Assembly (NCBI RefSeq): GCF_030936135.1
Contig: NC_082596.1
Span: 71,020,888 to 71,084,887 of the forward strand
Origin: Gavia stellata
Taxonomy: Eukaryota; Chordata; Aves; Gaviiformes; Gaviidae
DNA: 64,000 nucleotides
Reading direction: 5' to 3'
Positions 29,895 through 43,839 of the stretch are shown here, one piece after another; position 1 is the stretch's first letter, and every line of letters starts with the position of its first letter. The notes beneath the pieces were generated by a model. That model did no database searches and was not told the DNA's origin. It was given only the letters and a program-made list of their open reading frames with translations. The translations under genes and the position numbers were made by a program.

Positions 29895-32800
29895 TGCTGC
29901 TGATTGTGCATTATTATCATATACAATGGTCTTTCTTAAAAAAACCCCAAACCCTAGATGTTGAAAGCTGTGATAACAGAACCAATAATTTCAAACTCAG
30001 GTGGGCTCTTAAGTGGCAAATAATATTAAATAAGTTACACTGAAAGATGATGTTCTAGCTTTTGTCTTGGTTCATAGGTGAGGTAGAAATTTCTTTTAAC
30101 TGTTCAGTTGCAGCAGACATAATCCCACGTAGCTTCAGTAATGCCAATGGCAATAACCCTTGCTGCTTACCATTGTGGGTCTTGAGGGGAGATGGTGGTA
30201 TTTTAATTAGTATAAAGTAATAAACAGTTTTTTAAGTTTTAGTGTCTAAAGTAATTTAATGATATATTGACCATTCACAGTGTATTCAGAAGTGTTCTTA
30301 GGCTCCTCTTCTCTGATGTTTCTGGTGTACCTACTATTTTACAGTTTCCTGAACCTTAACCCAAATAAAAAGTCAATACCTGGGAATCGCTGCCTTTTGG
30401 GTGGAGTTTGTGTAGGTGTCTATAGCAAAGAAGATAAAAATAGTAATTTCAGAGTCTAGCTAATTTGCCTTGAGTTTCTGCAAAATTTCAGGCTTACTCA
30501 CATAAATCAATGAGGCTTTAGAATTAGACTTTTTTCTTTTATTTTTAATACAACTTTCCCTGTATCCCTGGAAGCAACTCTCTCCTGAGAGAGGTGTGGG
30601 GAGAATGACTGGGAACAGTAATGCTTCAGAGGTCACATAGCCAAGCATACTATTGAATCCAAACTAATGGACTGGTACCCTTGAATTACAATTAGACAGC
30701 CAAAATTGCTGCAGTCCCCAAAGGTGTTCCTATGCTTGAGGCAGGAGTGTTCGATCTTTCTGTGAACCACAAGTTCTCAACACAAGCTACCAAACTAAAC
30801 TTTTGGACAACTATCAAGTTATTGCTTCAATTTTGCCAGAGTACTGTGAGAGAGTGTCCCCAACTTAGAAGAGGTGAAATTGGTTGAGCACTGTGTTTGA
30901 GGTTGCTGTAACATCAGATAGTATGATGTCCTGAAGAACTTTTCTGCCCAGTTACAATCCTGCAACTTTAAAATTACAGTAACTTTTATAATTATATCTG
31001 GTTTTTACTAGGTGCTTGGTGGACAATTTGAAGCTAAGCCTGGAAAGCTGTGGCTAAGCAACCCAGAGGCAATAGTTATTGACTGGTTCCTATGTGTTGG
31101 GCAGTTTATCTTTTCACTCATCACTGGAAGTGTGGCTTTGGAGAGAGAGAGGCAGGTTAGTTAACACACACATCCATCTTAAGGGGCATCAAAGTAGTTC
31201 ATGGCAATGAAGTGGGAGAGAAATGGCTAGCTTCATCTAACTAAAGAGAGACAGACTGATCCAAAACGTAAAAGCTTCCTCAAAACCAAAGAACCTTGAA
31301 GTAGTGGAAAACTTGCTGTTCTTCAGAAGGTTTGGTTGAAATTTAGGCACTCACAAATAAGAACTTCTACTTTCTGAATACCTGTAGATTGTGCAGCTAA
31401 ATAAAACGTAAGCAGAGAAGTTTCTTGGAAAAGTTTTACACCTTTAACACGCTTTGCCAGTTAAGCAGTCTAAGCAACTGGAGATCTTAAAAGCTCTACT
31501 TCTCAGACTAGAGTTAATGGTACAAATTTCTAGGTGTGTGCTGTGTTACTTTGTTCCAGCAGAAGAACAGGCCTCTGTGCTGTGAACTGGTGTGGTACTT
31601 TGTGAGTGTAGCTATTAGTGTACCTTTAAGTTAAACAGTGTATGTATGTCCAGAAAATCCAGTGATTTCCAGGCCCACCCACTTTCCTGGAGGAGGATAA
31701 GGACTGAGCTGTGGATTGAGTGAGTTGGCCATCGGATCATGTGAGGGTCTGCAGGGGTTTTTTTTAGGAAAGGTAATTGGCAGCTGGTCTTACTGCCTCC
31801 CAAACAGTTCATCCAGCCCCTTGGTTCTGTCAGAAAAAAGGGCAGCTCTCTGGTACAAGACAAATTGTGCTGGTGCATTGCTGTGGAGGTGTTCAAACAA
31901 GGGCTTGCCTGCCAAGAGCAATGTCAGATGGTGAAGAGAGAGACTTGTGAGTATGAGTTGCCGGGGCTAGGAGCAGCAGTCAATCTCTGGCCAGACTTTT
32001 TGAACGCAGTAGTGTGTAGGACTCAGGGACAGATTTACTCATGCCAGGCTGATGTCTGTTAACTGCAGCCTACACTCAGCAACAGGGAGTGAAATTTAGG
32101 GATAGGATGACTATACAGCAGAGAGGGGCACAAATTACTATGTTTTCCTCTCCCCTTTTAGCGTATGACTTAAGTTTTTATACAGTGCTGACTCAGCAGC
32201 CTATTTCAACAACTTACAATTAGGAAAAATTGTTTCACAATTAAAGCCATTGAGTTTAGTGCTGCTAGTCAGAAACTTGAGATGTGAAGTAATTTGAATT
32301 CAGATGTTTAATATGGCTGTAAATTATTCATGTGTCATCATCTGAACGGTCAGTTTTTGATATCTGGGGTGGAGCGTTCGAAAGAATGGAGCATTCACGG
32401 CCATCGCTGAAATAGCATATTTAGTCGTGCTAATAGATTTTGGAAAGAGGATTATAGGATTAGAAACTAGAAGGCTCTGAATTGTAATTGTACTCTGCCA
32501 TTGACTTGCTGTATAATCTTGAAAAAGTAATTTTGCCTTTGTCTCAATTTCTCCATCTGTTACGCAGGAGTACTGAATCTCACACTTCTAAGTACCTTTT
32601 TTTAGTTGATGTCCACAAACTATTACAGAGGTGTTCTAAAGAAAATCAGATTCTATAGCTTTCTGTAATTTGGATGACATGAGGAAGGTGACTAGAGCTG
32701 GTGGTGATGCATGTTTATTTTAGGTTTGTTTCCAACAACTACAAAATGAGAAGCTGAAATGTCAGCTAGTAGCCTAGTGGTTGGTAGCTAAGGGTTCACA

Positions 32801-35800
32801 TCCTTCATTAAAGACTTTCTGAATGTTGTGCTACTTAAACAGCTGTTTTCAAAGGATAGGGTGCACAACTGCTACTTAAGCTACCCAGGCCAAAAATTTA
32901 GTCCTGGAATATTAAAAATACAAATCTGTATTAGTTCCATAATTGTATGTGTTTTCTTTTTTATTTCTCCCCCCTCCACAGATGTGTGGGCAGAAGATGA
33001 AGGGGAGGGGAATGATAAGGAAAGTGCAGCTAAAATGTAAAATGGTTTAGGGGGGAAACAGGACCCAATAACACAGGAAAAAGAATCCATATACTGAAAA
33101 CTGAAATAAGACTCCGACTCCAATTACATTTTCAGTTTCTGGTTTCCTGCTGGTTTTGTGTCTAGGTTTCCCCTTCCAGAAATTCTTCATTCTTCTTTAA
33201 ATCCCCACGGTGGAGTAGGAGTGTGACAACGGATGTCTCCTGTGACTGTCTCCGTCGTACAGTTATGAAAATCATTTGCAGTTGTGAGTGACTGAACTTG
33301 CTTGCAACTCCTCGGAACTGTTGTAGGGAATGAGACTGTCAGATTCCTGATACGCAACAGGTAGAGATGTATTTAGGTCAACTGGAGGATAAATCTTAGA
33401 GCTCATGTGTATTAATGACTGTCAGACTTTGTCTGTCATTGTGTGTATGGGAATTACAATATTGGTTGCTGAATTCAAGACAATAGCTCTTCGATAATGA
33501 CAGGCGAGGGAGAAGTCTTTGGGAACTGTAGTACTGGGGGAGCTGTGTCTGCTCGCATCGAGGCAGTGCACGCTGAGGTTAGCTGACTGACAGGTGACTC
33601 TTCCAGATTCTGACACCACCAAAGTCAGTTTCCCACACTCAGTTAAAATAGTAGCTATTTTTACGTTCTGTAGACACCACGTTGCTTTTCCAATTATTTT
33701 ATCATACCGTGTACATAAGCCAAAAAAAAAAAAAAAGTACAAGAAAGAGCAAACCTTAAGAGCAATTGCTAATGCCTTTGTGAAGTATTAACAGTTGGAA
33801 ACTTTCCTTTATTTGTAGAGGTGTAGTAGATGACTCTTTTGTTCTCTAATATCCATGAGTCTATGACTAGGCAAAGGAAAATTAGAAGTTGGAAGTATTA
33901 TTTTACAAGAAAAATAAAATGAAAACATAAATACTCTTAAACAAGGAAAAATAAAGCGAAAAGCAGGCTGCTTTCTCTTATTTGTTTAACAGTGCAAATT
34001 TGTTTAACAGTGCATCATGCTGTTGGAGGCACCGTTCAGAATATCTTCTCTGTAACGGCAGGGTCTTTCTGTGGTTTCAGTGAGCTCCATGCGCCTGATA
34101 TTAGAGAGGTTTTGTTACCAAAGCTAGTTTACGTGTATCTGCAGTGTCACCATATTCTAAAGTTCTTAATCAGCAGGGGTGGACATATGTTGATATACAC
34201 TGCTGAAAACTATCAAATGACTTTTAAAATGCAAATTAAGGATACAGTAGTCCCATTCAGTTTAATAAGGCTGGTTATACATTTAAATACTTGCATTCAT
34301 TCCATTGCACCTCATCAGATTATTAACTTGGAGCTTGAAATCTGTACCAGTAGCTTAAATCCGGGGGTGCTGAACATGTTAGTCCCAGAGGCTGAGAAGA
34401 AGTTGGGGTCTTTCTGATGAGCCAAGACAGTTTAACTCACCACACCTGTGAGGGGTCATGCCCCAATCTGTCTGGTCTCCTCTGCTCTCCAGGACTGGAT
34501 TTTTCTTCCTGTAGGAATAGCTGAACTGCCCATGAAGCTGCTATTGAACTGTCACACTTTACAGCCCAGTTTATTTAGGTAAGTGGTGGTTTTTCACTTC
34601 TATACCTCTGGGAGATAAACTGCAGCAGTTTCGTTATTGCTCCGTATCCCACTTGCAGTGGAGGCAGCAATCTTTATAAGAGCTTCATCACAGTGAAGAC
34701 ATTGAACCTGATCTAAGAATGATGAAAGTGGGTACGGGGAGAATATTGGCACCCAAGATGAAGCTGTCACTTGCTGGAGTTATCCACCTGCCTCCAGAAA
34801 TGGAAAATTCACCATTTCACCCAGAAGCTTGTGCATCAGACTTTGAAATCCGTTGTCTGTAAATGAATACAGTGTTGGAAGAGAGCAGTATTTTTCAAGA
34901 AGCCACCTGGTTTTATGTGCCACATTGTGCAAAAATGAAAAAAAAAGTGAACGTTGTGAAGCTGTTTGATCTAAAAATATATTGATTCCATTTAGTGGTT
35001 GAAAGTAAGCAAAGGAACAGGCAGGAAATAATATAAGCCTCTCTGTTGTACATGATTGAAGATTGGTAACGGACAGTGCCTAAATGAGGAAAAGGCTGGG
35101 AACAAGCAGTCTCAGAGTCAGTACAGTTTAAAAAGAGACTCATCACTGTGAAGGAAATAACCCAGGAAGCTACTCTATAAAAGCAGTGACTGAGATATCT
35201 AAAATAGGTTACTTTCATAGGAAGTTCAGGCTTTGGTAAGAACCATTGCATGTAGATTGTGTGTGAAGTACTTTGGTTTTGCTTTGAATGCTCATCCTGC
35301 TATTAAATAACAAGTTGGTTTTAAGAAAGTTGGTTATTCACCCTGATCACCAATTGCATAGTCACAAAAAGGGAACTTATTTGATGTATTTAAGTGAATG
35401 ACAATACAGTAAATATGAAATGGTAGCCTGGGGCTCTCTCTGAAGGCTGAAGAATTCTGTCCTACAAGAGGTAAAGGCATGAAGCCTGAAACAGGGCTGC
35501 AGCCAGAGACCATGTAGTGGATAGGCGAGCAGCCAGTCATGCAGCTACAAGTCTGTCCCAAAACACTGTCACTTCACTGTTAATAATGTGAGCTTGTTTG
35601 CTTTAATTTGCAGTTACTGAATTTTGTTGTGCCTTTCATTGTTAAGAGTCATGTATTTTTTTCTTCAGAAGGTACAGAGTCGCTAAATTCAAGTCACCCT
35701 TTAGTCTTTAGACAAGCTGATCAGATTAATCATCTTAGGTTTCTCACTATAAAATATTTTTTCTAGCCTTTGGATATTTCTGTTTTCTGTACCCTCCCCC

Positions 35801-35990
35801 TATTTCTTTTTAAAAATACAGACACAGGAACTGTAGGCAGAATCAACCTTAGTGATGCCAAACACTGAGGTTAAAATGCTTCTGAATTTTGCACTCACCA
35901 ATATTCTGCTTCCTTCATCTGAAGATCACATTATTCCTATAGCTTTCCGTAAAGAGTTCGTGTTTGTTGTCAGTTTTCTATGACCAGTAA
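29895..35990. other. Intergenic, no gene recognised
   Basis: Beyond the MRPL36 3' end the DNA is AT-rich again. It contains a second AATAAA (30364), a strong acceptor-like site followed by an acidic open stretch (32982-33040), a run of scattered CpGs (33200-33600) and an 18-bp tandem duplication (33981-34014). None of the open frames shows a known domain. Confidence 0.55.
33981..34014. repeat. 18-bp period direct repeat
   Basis: TTTGTTTAACAGTGCA occurs at 33981-33996 and again, identically, at 33999-34014, so the spacing is 18 bases. Each copy contains an acceptor-like TTTAACAG. Confidence 0.9.
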
Positions 35991-35994
35991 AGGT

Positions 35995-36340
35995 TTTACA
36001 CTGCTTAACACTTCACAGCCCTCTGTTCTGCAGGTGTAGCTGCAATGCTAGATGTATGACTTTGCATTTGCATGTAACAAAACAAAATTGTTTTGGGTAG
36101 ATTCAGTGTGTTGAGCAGCATAAAATTTTCCCTGTGACTTCCCTATCATTATTACCTCTTTGCTGATTTTTATTTTATCACTGCTTGATCTACATCACTC
36201 CTGAATCACTAATAAAAACACAGGGTATCTATCACTTGTCCTAATACCTCTGAAACCACAGTGAACGACATTCAAATTTCATGATGGATCCCATTTGCAG
36301 TTATGTTTTGACATGTTACTTAAGTAGTTGTTAATTCATA
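35995..36340 (-). mobile_element. Antisense CR1/L3-like LINE fragment
   Basis: The plus strand shows GATGTATGACTTTGCATTTG, ATTGTTTTGGGTAGATTCAG, CACTAATAAAAACACAGGG and CCCATTTGCAGTTATGTTTTGA, in the order found in reverse complements of amniote CR1/L3 elements. It is heavily decayed. Boundaries are approximate. Confidence 0.6.
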
Positions 36341-37299
36341 TACTATATTAGGGTTTTCTTAGAGTTTTGAAATGTAAGACATCTCATGAGTCAGTTTGAA
36401 TCACTCTGGTTTTGCTCCTGCATCTTGTTCACTTGATCATCTGCCCTGCATGCATGATGGACAGCTTCCAGGAAGCTTTCATTCCTCAGGCAAAACCCAC
36501 AAATGGTTCAGTGTCTAGACTGGTCTAGCTTATTCTCATATACAGTGTGGCTGGTTCCTCCAGCCTGTGCTGGGTCTCCAGTACTATTCCAGCTGGCCTT
36601 GATGTCTCATATTACTTCATACCATGGCCTTCTGCATGCAGCATACATCCTCACCATCACCCAACAAAAGCAGAAACATGGAAGGCTGCAAATCACCCGT
36701 CTCATTGTCTTGGGTACATAGTAAAGAAATGCTATTTTTTTAAGGAACTTAGGATTTACAGCGTGTGATGTTCAAAGAGGGGTCAGGAGGGAAAATAGGC
36801 AAGGAAAGACAAGAAGATTGTGATGGAAGATCTTTCTGGTGAGTTTTGGGTGTATCCCTTGATGCTGCTTGAAAAAGTGAAGAGCAAAACTAAAAGCATC
36901 CCACGTTAAGGCTCACAGTGAGAGGTGGCATAGCTGGGTGCTAAGTATGAATCAGACAATGAATATGTATGGCATGAGCAGTAAGTCAGAGAACTGTGAT
37001 GCTAGGGCGATTGGTAGGGGCCAAGCTAGAGGTAGTTGGTGTTAAGGCCTGTGAAATGTTCAGCATTTGGAGTCTCCTTAAACATTATGTAGTTGTAGTG
37101 TCTCCAGGCGCTTTAAAAGATGCTGCCTATGAGTAGTATGGTCACAATCAGCTCTAGGCCAGTTTGTTGGGAGAATGGTGATCGCTGGAAAAAGTCATAA
37201 AGGCAATATATACGTAAATTCCAACTCCCTGCTATTCTGGCAACTACTTAATATAATTATTTAAATAAATTCATTAAGTTCTGCATTGAAAATGAAGTG
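36341..37299. other. Intergenic, nothing recognised
   Basis: This lies between two LINE fragments and may be part of the same old element cluster, but no diagnostic block was seen. Confidence 0.45.
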
Positions 37300-38700
37300 T
37301 CTTTTGCTAACACCCCTCTTTGAAAGGTAGTCTAGAACTTCCCTCTTCTTCCTAATCTTCTAACTCCAGCTCTACAGGTATTCAGGACTTGTTTATACTT
37401 AGGACAACGTTATCTTTTATGTTAAACAGCATTTCTGTTCCTGGGGAATTTACTGGCTTGGTATTTATTTCTGGGTAGCTATCATATCCTTTCTCAATCT
37501 TTGTTTTCCTAAGCTAAACAAGTCATTTTAGTCTTTTCTCATGAAGCAGACTTTCTGCTCCTCTCATCGTCCTAATAGCCCTTTTGTGTAACTTGAATTT
37601 GTGAGATAAGGTTTGTGAGGAGAGGCAATATATTTTATTAGATCACTGATATAGTTAGAAAAAAATAGGAAAGCTTTTGGGTATACAAGTCATTCTCACA
37701 TATGCTGAAAGCTTACCAGCTTTTTTTTCTAACTGTCTCAATTGCCTAATAAAAGATACTGCCTCTGCCTACAAACATTTCCTCTCATACATTCTTAGAC
37801 ATTATTGGCTACACCATACACCTTTTGAGTTAATATTTCCTGAAATATTTTACATAATTCTGTCCTCCTAAATATTTCTGATTTTTCCAATATGACAGGT
37901 GAATATCTACCTCTGTGTTTCTTGGAAACACACCTCACCCTAGATACTTTAGGACTGCATTTGAACAACTGGGCCAGCTTACGCTGGTGCCTCAGCATCG
38001 TTACTTGAGATACCAGTATGCACAGGTTTTTGTCCTACAAATAGCCAGCAGTTTACTTTCCTTCAGTTCATGGGTGATTTTATTCTTCCTATACAATATT
38101 TCCGTTTTCCTCCATATTGGTTTCTTGCTACCTTGCCTGCACGTTTGAGTGAGCATCCCACTTTTTGTGCTAGGTCAGAAGGGACACACCGCTAGCTTCT
38201 CTTCTCAATAAATGTTTGGTTTTCTGGCACAGCCATCTAACACCTGACTTTTAGTCACTTCCTTACTTACCAGCCTTAAAATTCGTTAGGTAATCCTCCC
38301 TTTCTCTATTTTAATTAAATGCATAAATGAACTGTCACATGTTTTCCTGAAGTCCTGATAGATTAGATCTCTGTATGTTCCTCTTTTAGAAAAAGTCAAA
38401 CAAAGATGATACTTTCATTTGACATGATGTGCACGCGCTACATCGTGTTTCATTTAATCCTGTTTTCTGTTTATTTTCATGTCATTACTTTTGTTCAATA
38501 TCAAACCCCTTTTACACTGCGGAATTTAGCTTACAAGCTTGTGATACTTACTTTCAACTGTTGGTATTTCAGTATCTTAAAAAATATATTAAATCAATAG
38601 GCCAAAAATATCCTGAGCCACCTCTTTAAAGTCTCCTGGTCATAAGTTATCTGAACCAGCTGCTGAAATGTATTTATGCCTGTATACACACTAATTGTTT
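37300..38700 (-). mobile_element. Antisense CR1/L3-like LINE copy
   Basis: The signature blocks on the plus strand are TAGCTATCATATCCTTTCTC and AAGCTAAACAAGTCATTTTAG (37480-37535), CATCGTCCTAATAGCCCTTT (37565-37585) and CATAAGTTATCTGAACCAGC (38640-38660). A possible middle block is at 38290-38400. The order fits an antisense CR1. The part between 37620 and 38260 is too decayed to assign. Open frames inside are incidental. Confidence 0.65.
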
Positions 38701-41700
38701 GTCTGTCATCAAGTGGTTTGATTCCATAAGGCTACCAAAGACTGAAGAACAGCTTATGTTTTGGGTTATTTTTTTTGTTTGTTTGAAACAGCAAATAATA
38801 GCCAAGGCTTCCCCCCCCAAGTTTAGACATATATAAGGGGGTCATGTTTTCACAAGGGAAAACAACGTGACTTTAAAATGCTAGCCAATGTATGCTCAAT
38901 TCCTCATGAGGACAAGAAAAGTTTATTTTCAACGCATACTACCAGGAACATCAAAAACTCCAGCAGTTTCTTAGCCACCTAGTGTATACAGTCATAGAAG
39001 TCTCTGTGTTTACACATGGGTTTTTATATCCTTCCTTTTATATCCTATAGTATGTATGACACAGTAAAAAGAACACTTCATTACCTTTCAAAAGATACAT
39101 GTACATGAACTTGGATACTGAAATACATTAATATCTGAAAAGAAATATTGCACACTATTTTTTTCTTTAAGATTTAAGGATTTCAGTAAAATAGCACAGG
39201 CCTGATCTAAACCCTACTGAAGTAAGTGGGAAGAAGCTGAGTGACTTCAAGGAGTAAGATGCCATGTATATGTTCTCTGCAGAGCACACCCTGTCAGAGG
39301 TCTCTCCCCAGAAGAGGGGGTAAGGTGGGAGCTGGGATGAGTGAAGCCTGTCCAGTGGTTCATGCCTGTGCAAAACAGCTGATCTAAGGTCCTGAAGAGT
39401 CCCTCAAGGACACACAAGCTGCATTTCTAATACAATTTTGAGTTAAGAGGGTTTCCTTTCCAAAAGTCTTCTTATTCTCAGCTGCAAATAATAGATGATC
39501 ATGCCAAAATTATATAAAAATTAGATGTCTTATAAAGATGAATGGTATGCTTTGTAGGATATCGAGTGTAGTCCTCTTAGACAGTCTATTTTTAGGGATT
39601 TCTTAAGAAATTTTATGCATGTTTGTATATGTGAAGGTTTGACTGGACTCACCAATCTTCCTTTTTTTTAATAAACCAGCATAAAGTAGAATTTATTTAC
39701 ATAATGCAATGATCCATGAAGGTTACCATAACATCAAGGGACCATATTAACCGCTTGAATGGAATTCATTAGAAATTAACTACCACTTAAATTAATTTTC
39801 CCACATTCACAAGGCTGTAATGGTGGAAAAAGGAACCGTCCATCAGCATGTACTGACAGGAGAGCTGTCACTGCTTTTATTTATAGGTGAATACATTAAC
39901 CCATGAAGCAGCCTTTTCAGACCAAATCTTGAGCTTCTGTACAAATAAGCTCCTTCAGAAGACTTTTCGTTTAATAAGTAATCCAGCCTCAGTTAAACAG
40001 GAACACACACTGCCTAACGTTTTGGCCACTGGCTATATATATTGTAGCCTTTCATGAGAACAGTAGAAAAATTTGCTCCTAAAAAATCCAAACTTCACAC
40101 TGTATGTAGTTTATTTTCAATTGATAATATTATCGGTTAGATCAAGTTATAGTGATACTGTGCTATCAGTATTGGTAAAACTATACAAACAAAAGATTGT
40201 CCATTGATTTTTCTTCTTTTATAGTTTGTTACATCATTTGAATTTTTTAACTCTCTTATGAATGAATATATGTACAAGTCTCCAAACCGTAGGATGAAAG
40301 TCAACAAGACTTGCACCCGTCTGTGATCTAGGTATACTTTGGGCAAATTTACTGTAGTACCTTGTGGTAATCAATTTGTTTAAGCTACAATGGGAAGGAG
40401 CTTTGTGGCACGTGTTAGATGACCATAGTTGTCACAAACCAATACAGCATTAGAGGGGGGTGTCTTTTATCTATGTAAACCTCATGGCTGAAATGATCTT
40501 AGGACAATTTCCTGTACAGTTTAATCCAAACAATTTTTTTCAGGAATAATTATAGCTCAGAGCTAAGAGCTGGCCCTTACCGATTAATAACATTTTTTAT
40601 TTTCTTTTTAACAGAGAAAGTTGAGTAAGAAAATGATAGGATTGTTACCTTGTAAGAAATGCTCCCTGTCTCTCTCTGTTAATATTAAAATAATGAAATA
40701 AAATCAATTTTACGTATTTTTCCATTGAATGCTACCATATCTAATAAACAGTGGTGACACAACAACATCAAATGTGGCTGTATGCCAGCAATACCGCTCA
40801 CAGAAGTGTTTCATTCTTATTGCTGTCCAGAAAGAAAAGATGAAAGTTACAGTGAATCTCATGGTCTTGCGAACAGTTTCTCTTACGCTCCTCCATGGTG
40901 TCGATACCAGTGTCAAAGGAAGCTTCACCACATGGTTTCTCATGTGAGGAATTTGCAGGGCAGGTGGCCTTCTCAGGTATTTCTATGAGTTTACTGCTGT
41001 GTTCAGACACTTGGCAGGCATAGCAATTATATGAGCTTTTCCTAGGTTACCCACAAGTCCTTATATTCTAGGGAACTAACTATCCTGTTACTCCAGTGAT
41101 AAAATAGCATGCTGTTATCTCTTATGTTGTCCCCTCTGAACAGATTCTTTTCAACAGCTTCTCAGATGTATAGGGATGTTACACACTCAGGGCTAAAAAT
41201 ATAAACTTAGTAAGTGAAGAGAAGATCTTTTACAAGCTTTTCCCCGCCATAATATAGGTAGTTCTCAATTTCAATTATTTAAGTATGGCTATACTATGCT
41301 GTTCAACTATGCTGAATTAAAAACTCAATGTCAGTATCACCTAAAAAGACTATTGTTGCAGTTATGTCAGTCTCAGCCTGATGTCACACATCTTAACAAA
41401 GAATTTGTTTGTGTTCACTTTTCTTATTTTTTATAGTTATACTTTAATTACTTAAACTGAAAATCCGTAAGTACTTCTACCAATGGCTTGGGATGCTGTT
41501 TATCTAGAATATAGGCAAGTGATTCTCCGATGTTCTCATGGCAGCCTAAGGAAAGCTTGTAGCTGGAAGCAGATCAGCCACTTTTCTTCAAAAGTAGCAA
41601 TTGTCACCCGTACAAGGTATGATTTATTTATTATTTAATGGATTTAGAGCGTTTAAAATCCTTACAAACACTATTTTGTCTAATTCTTCCACATTTTATG

Positions 41701-43839
41701 TGGCACTGCCTTTTAGTTTGTCTGACTTGTATACACTAATGTACACACATAATGTATAATGTGAATGAGTTAGACAAACTAGAAAATTATGCCGTTCTAC
41801 TTAGTTCTCATCAGGGACTATGGTTAATTTGGTTAATTGATACAATATTGACTAAGTAATGACTCTCACTTCTGTCAACATTTTTACATTTGTTAAATTC
41901 CCCTGCCTGATTCTCCTTTTCTGCTTTATTTCCTTTTAAAATTTAAACATCTTAAAAAAGGCTTTTCTCAATTAATGCATTTCATGATTGAGGAACACTG
42001 AAATTAACTTTTAGCCAATTAAATTTTTATGAGTATTTGCTATTGTCGACAGTAGTAAAAACTTCTGTTTCAGCCACATCAATAATTAATTTAGAAGCAC
42101 ATGCCTGAAATACTTCCCCACATGCCAAGGAGTTGTTATTCTCCCACAGCTTCCCTCACAGTCATCCTGGTGACTCCCTTGGCACTAGTACGCCATTATT
42201 TTGTTGGCAGCATTTTGATTTCTGCATGGTTATGATTAACCTGTACAATGTGTTCCTCTTAATGCAAAGCTGTTTTCTTATCCCTTCAATTCTACAAACT
42301 GGAAAAATCATATAGCCGGAGGCCACACAGAATAATACCAGTGTCAAGCTTTAAAAACATATTTGTTTTGTGTCCTCTAAGGACAAATGATAGACATGTA
42401 AAAATGTTTTCTCTGTTTCTCTTTCAGGGAATACTTACTTTAGAATTAACTTCTGTCACAGAAAATATAATTTGAAGCATCTACTATATATTATTTCTGA
42501 GCATTTCTGCTATAAAGAGGGAAAATAGTACATTGTGTATGACATGTGTGATTACAAGGTTATAGAAACTCTTTATGTTTCTCTTGTTGTTATGGTTTCT
42601 CCTTAAGAAAGCTTGTCACTGGAAACAGAAGAGCGTCCTTCCTTCAAAAGAGGCAAGTATATAATACTATCAAGCAGTGCAGTATAATGAATGTAATTTT
42701 TAATTGCTTTATAATACTTTAAATTCCTACACCTCTGAAGCACTCACTGTTCTTCATGCAATCCAGTCATGTGTCACTTTTGAAATATTTCAGAGGAGAA
42801 AAGAGATTTTTATGATACATACTTAAGTGTTCTGATGATTACATATGCTGTAACCTATTTCTTAATAAACGCATTCCATCTTTAATTTTGTCCTTTTCAA
42901 GATACAATCATCCTAGTGTCCTTTTATTCATAAAGATTGTTCTTTTACATACTTTCTCTGTCTTACCTATTTGTTAATTCTGTTTCTCTGTGATACCAAG
43001 CATACTTCATTTCATGCTTCATTGTCCAGGTTTTAGTTTCAGCTCCAGTATATTAAATGTTCCCACCCTTTTGCTCCATATTTTATAGTCAACAGTACAG
43101 AAGCGTTAAAAGCCTTTCTCAAGCAAAGAGAAAGATGAGTGTTCCTAATGTGGAATTCTCTTCCTTCAGAAACTTGATTGACCCCAAATCGTATGACTCC
43201 ACATCAAGAAAAATAAAACTCACTCAAGGAAAAAAGTATCTCAGCAACACTTCCGTGAAGTGAAAATATTAGAAATTTTCTCTTTCCTCCCTATTTTGCA
43301 CCTCTTCCCCTTAAAATAAAGATAAAAACCTATACATTAAAATGGAAAAAAAATTAAAGGATTAGCTATACAATTTTTTGCTGAAGTCTACATATTATTA
43401 GGAATTTTATGTACCCTTGTTTCTGATACCAAAATATTCTACTTCATTACACTGAAGACTTTACTTTTTGTTTGAAATCCTTAATTTCCTGGCTCAGTTG
43501 TCATAGTGGACCTGATCATAGAAAAGGAGTTCCAGGGTCTGAGGAAGTCCTGATAAAAGGGGGGCAGCTTGGAAAGGTCTTTGAGAAAAACCTGTGGCAG
43601 ATGTAAAAGAGATGCTAATTATAGCAGAGCCCCTGGAGACTGAGGAGATGCTCATAAAAGAGTCATGGTTCAGCCTGTCCATCACTTTCTTTTGGTCAAA
43701 GGCTAGATGGCCGAATGACAAATGATCCTGGTAAGTCAGTTAGAGAAGATCTTGGAAGCAGCACAGATCATCAAAATAGTTGTGGTCCGAGAAAGTACAG
43801 GTTTGGCCTGAATGGATCACATTCCCCAAACCGGATCCA
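38701..43839. other. Intergenic, no gene recognised; exon-like segments
   Basis: AT-rich. It contains two related 54-base segments (41548-41601 and 42604-42657) and an open stretch of 57 codons after an acceptor-like site (about 43090-43263). These could belong to an unrecognised transcript, but no continuous protein can be built from them with confidence. Confidence 0.5.
39197..39255. repeat. Fragment of an old palindromic amniote repeat
   Basis: CAGGCCTGATCTAAACCCTACTGAAGTAAGTGGGAAG... followed by GAGTGACTTCAAGG resembles an old interspersed repeat of reptiles and birds, whose copies contain GGCCTGATCCAAAGCCCATTGAAGTCAATGGG and its inverse. I recognise the pattern but not its formal family. 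Confidence 0.5.
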
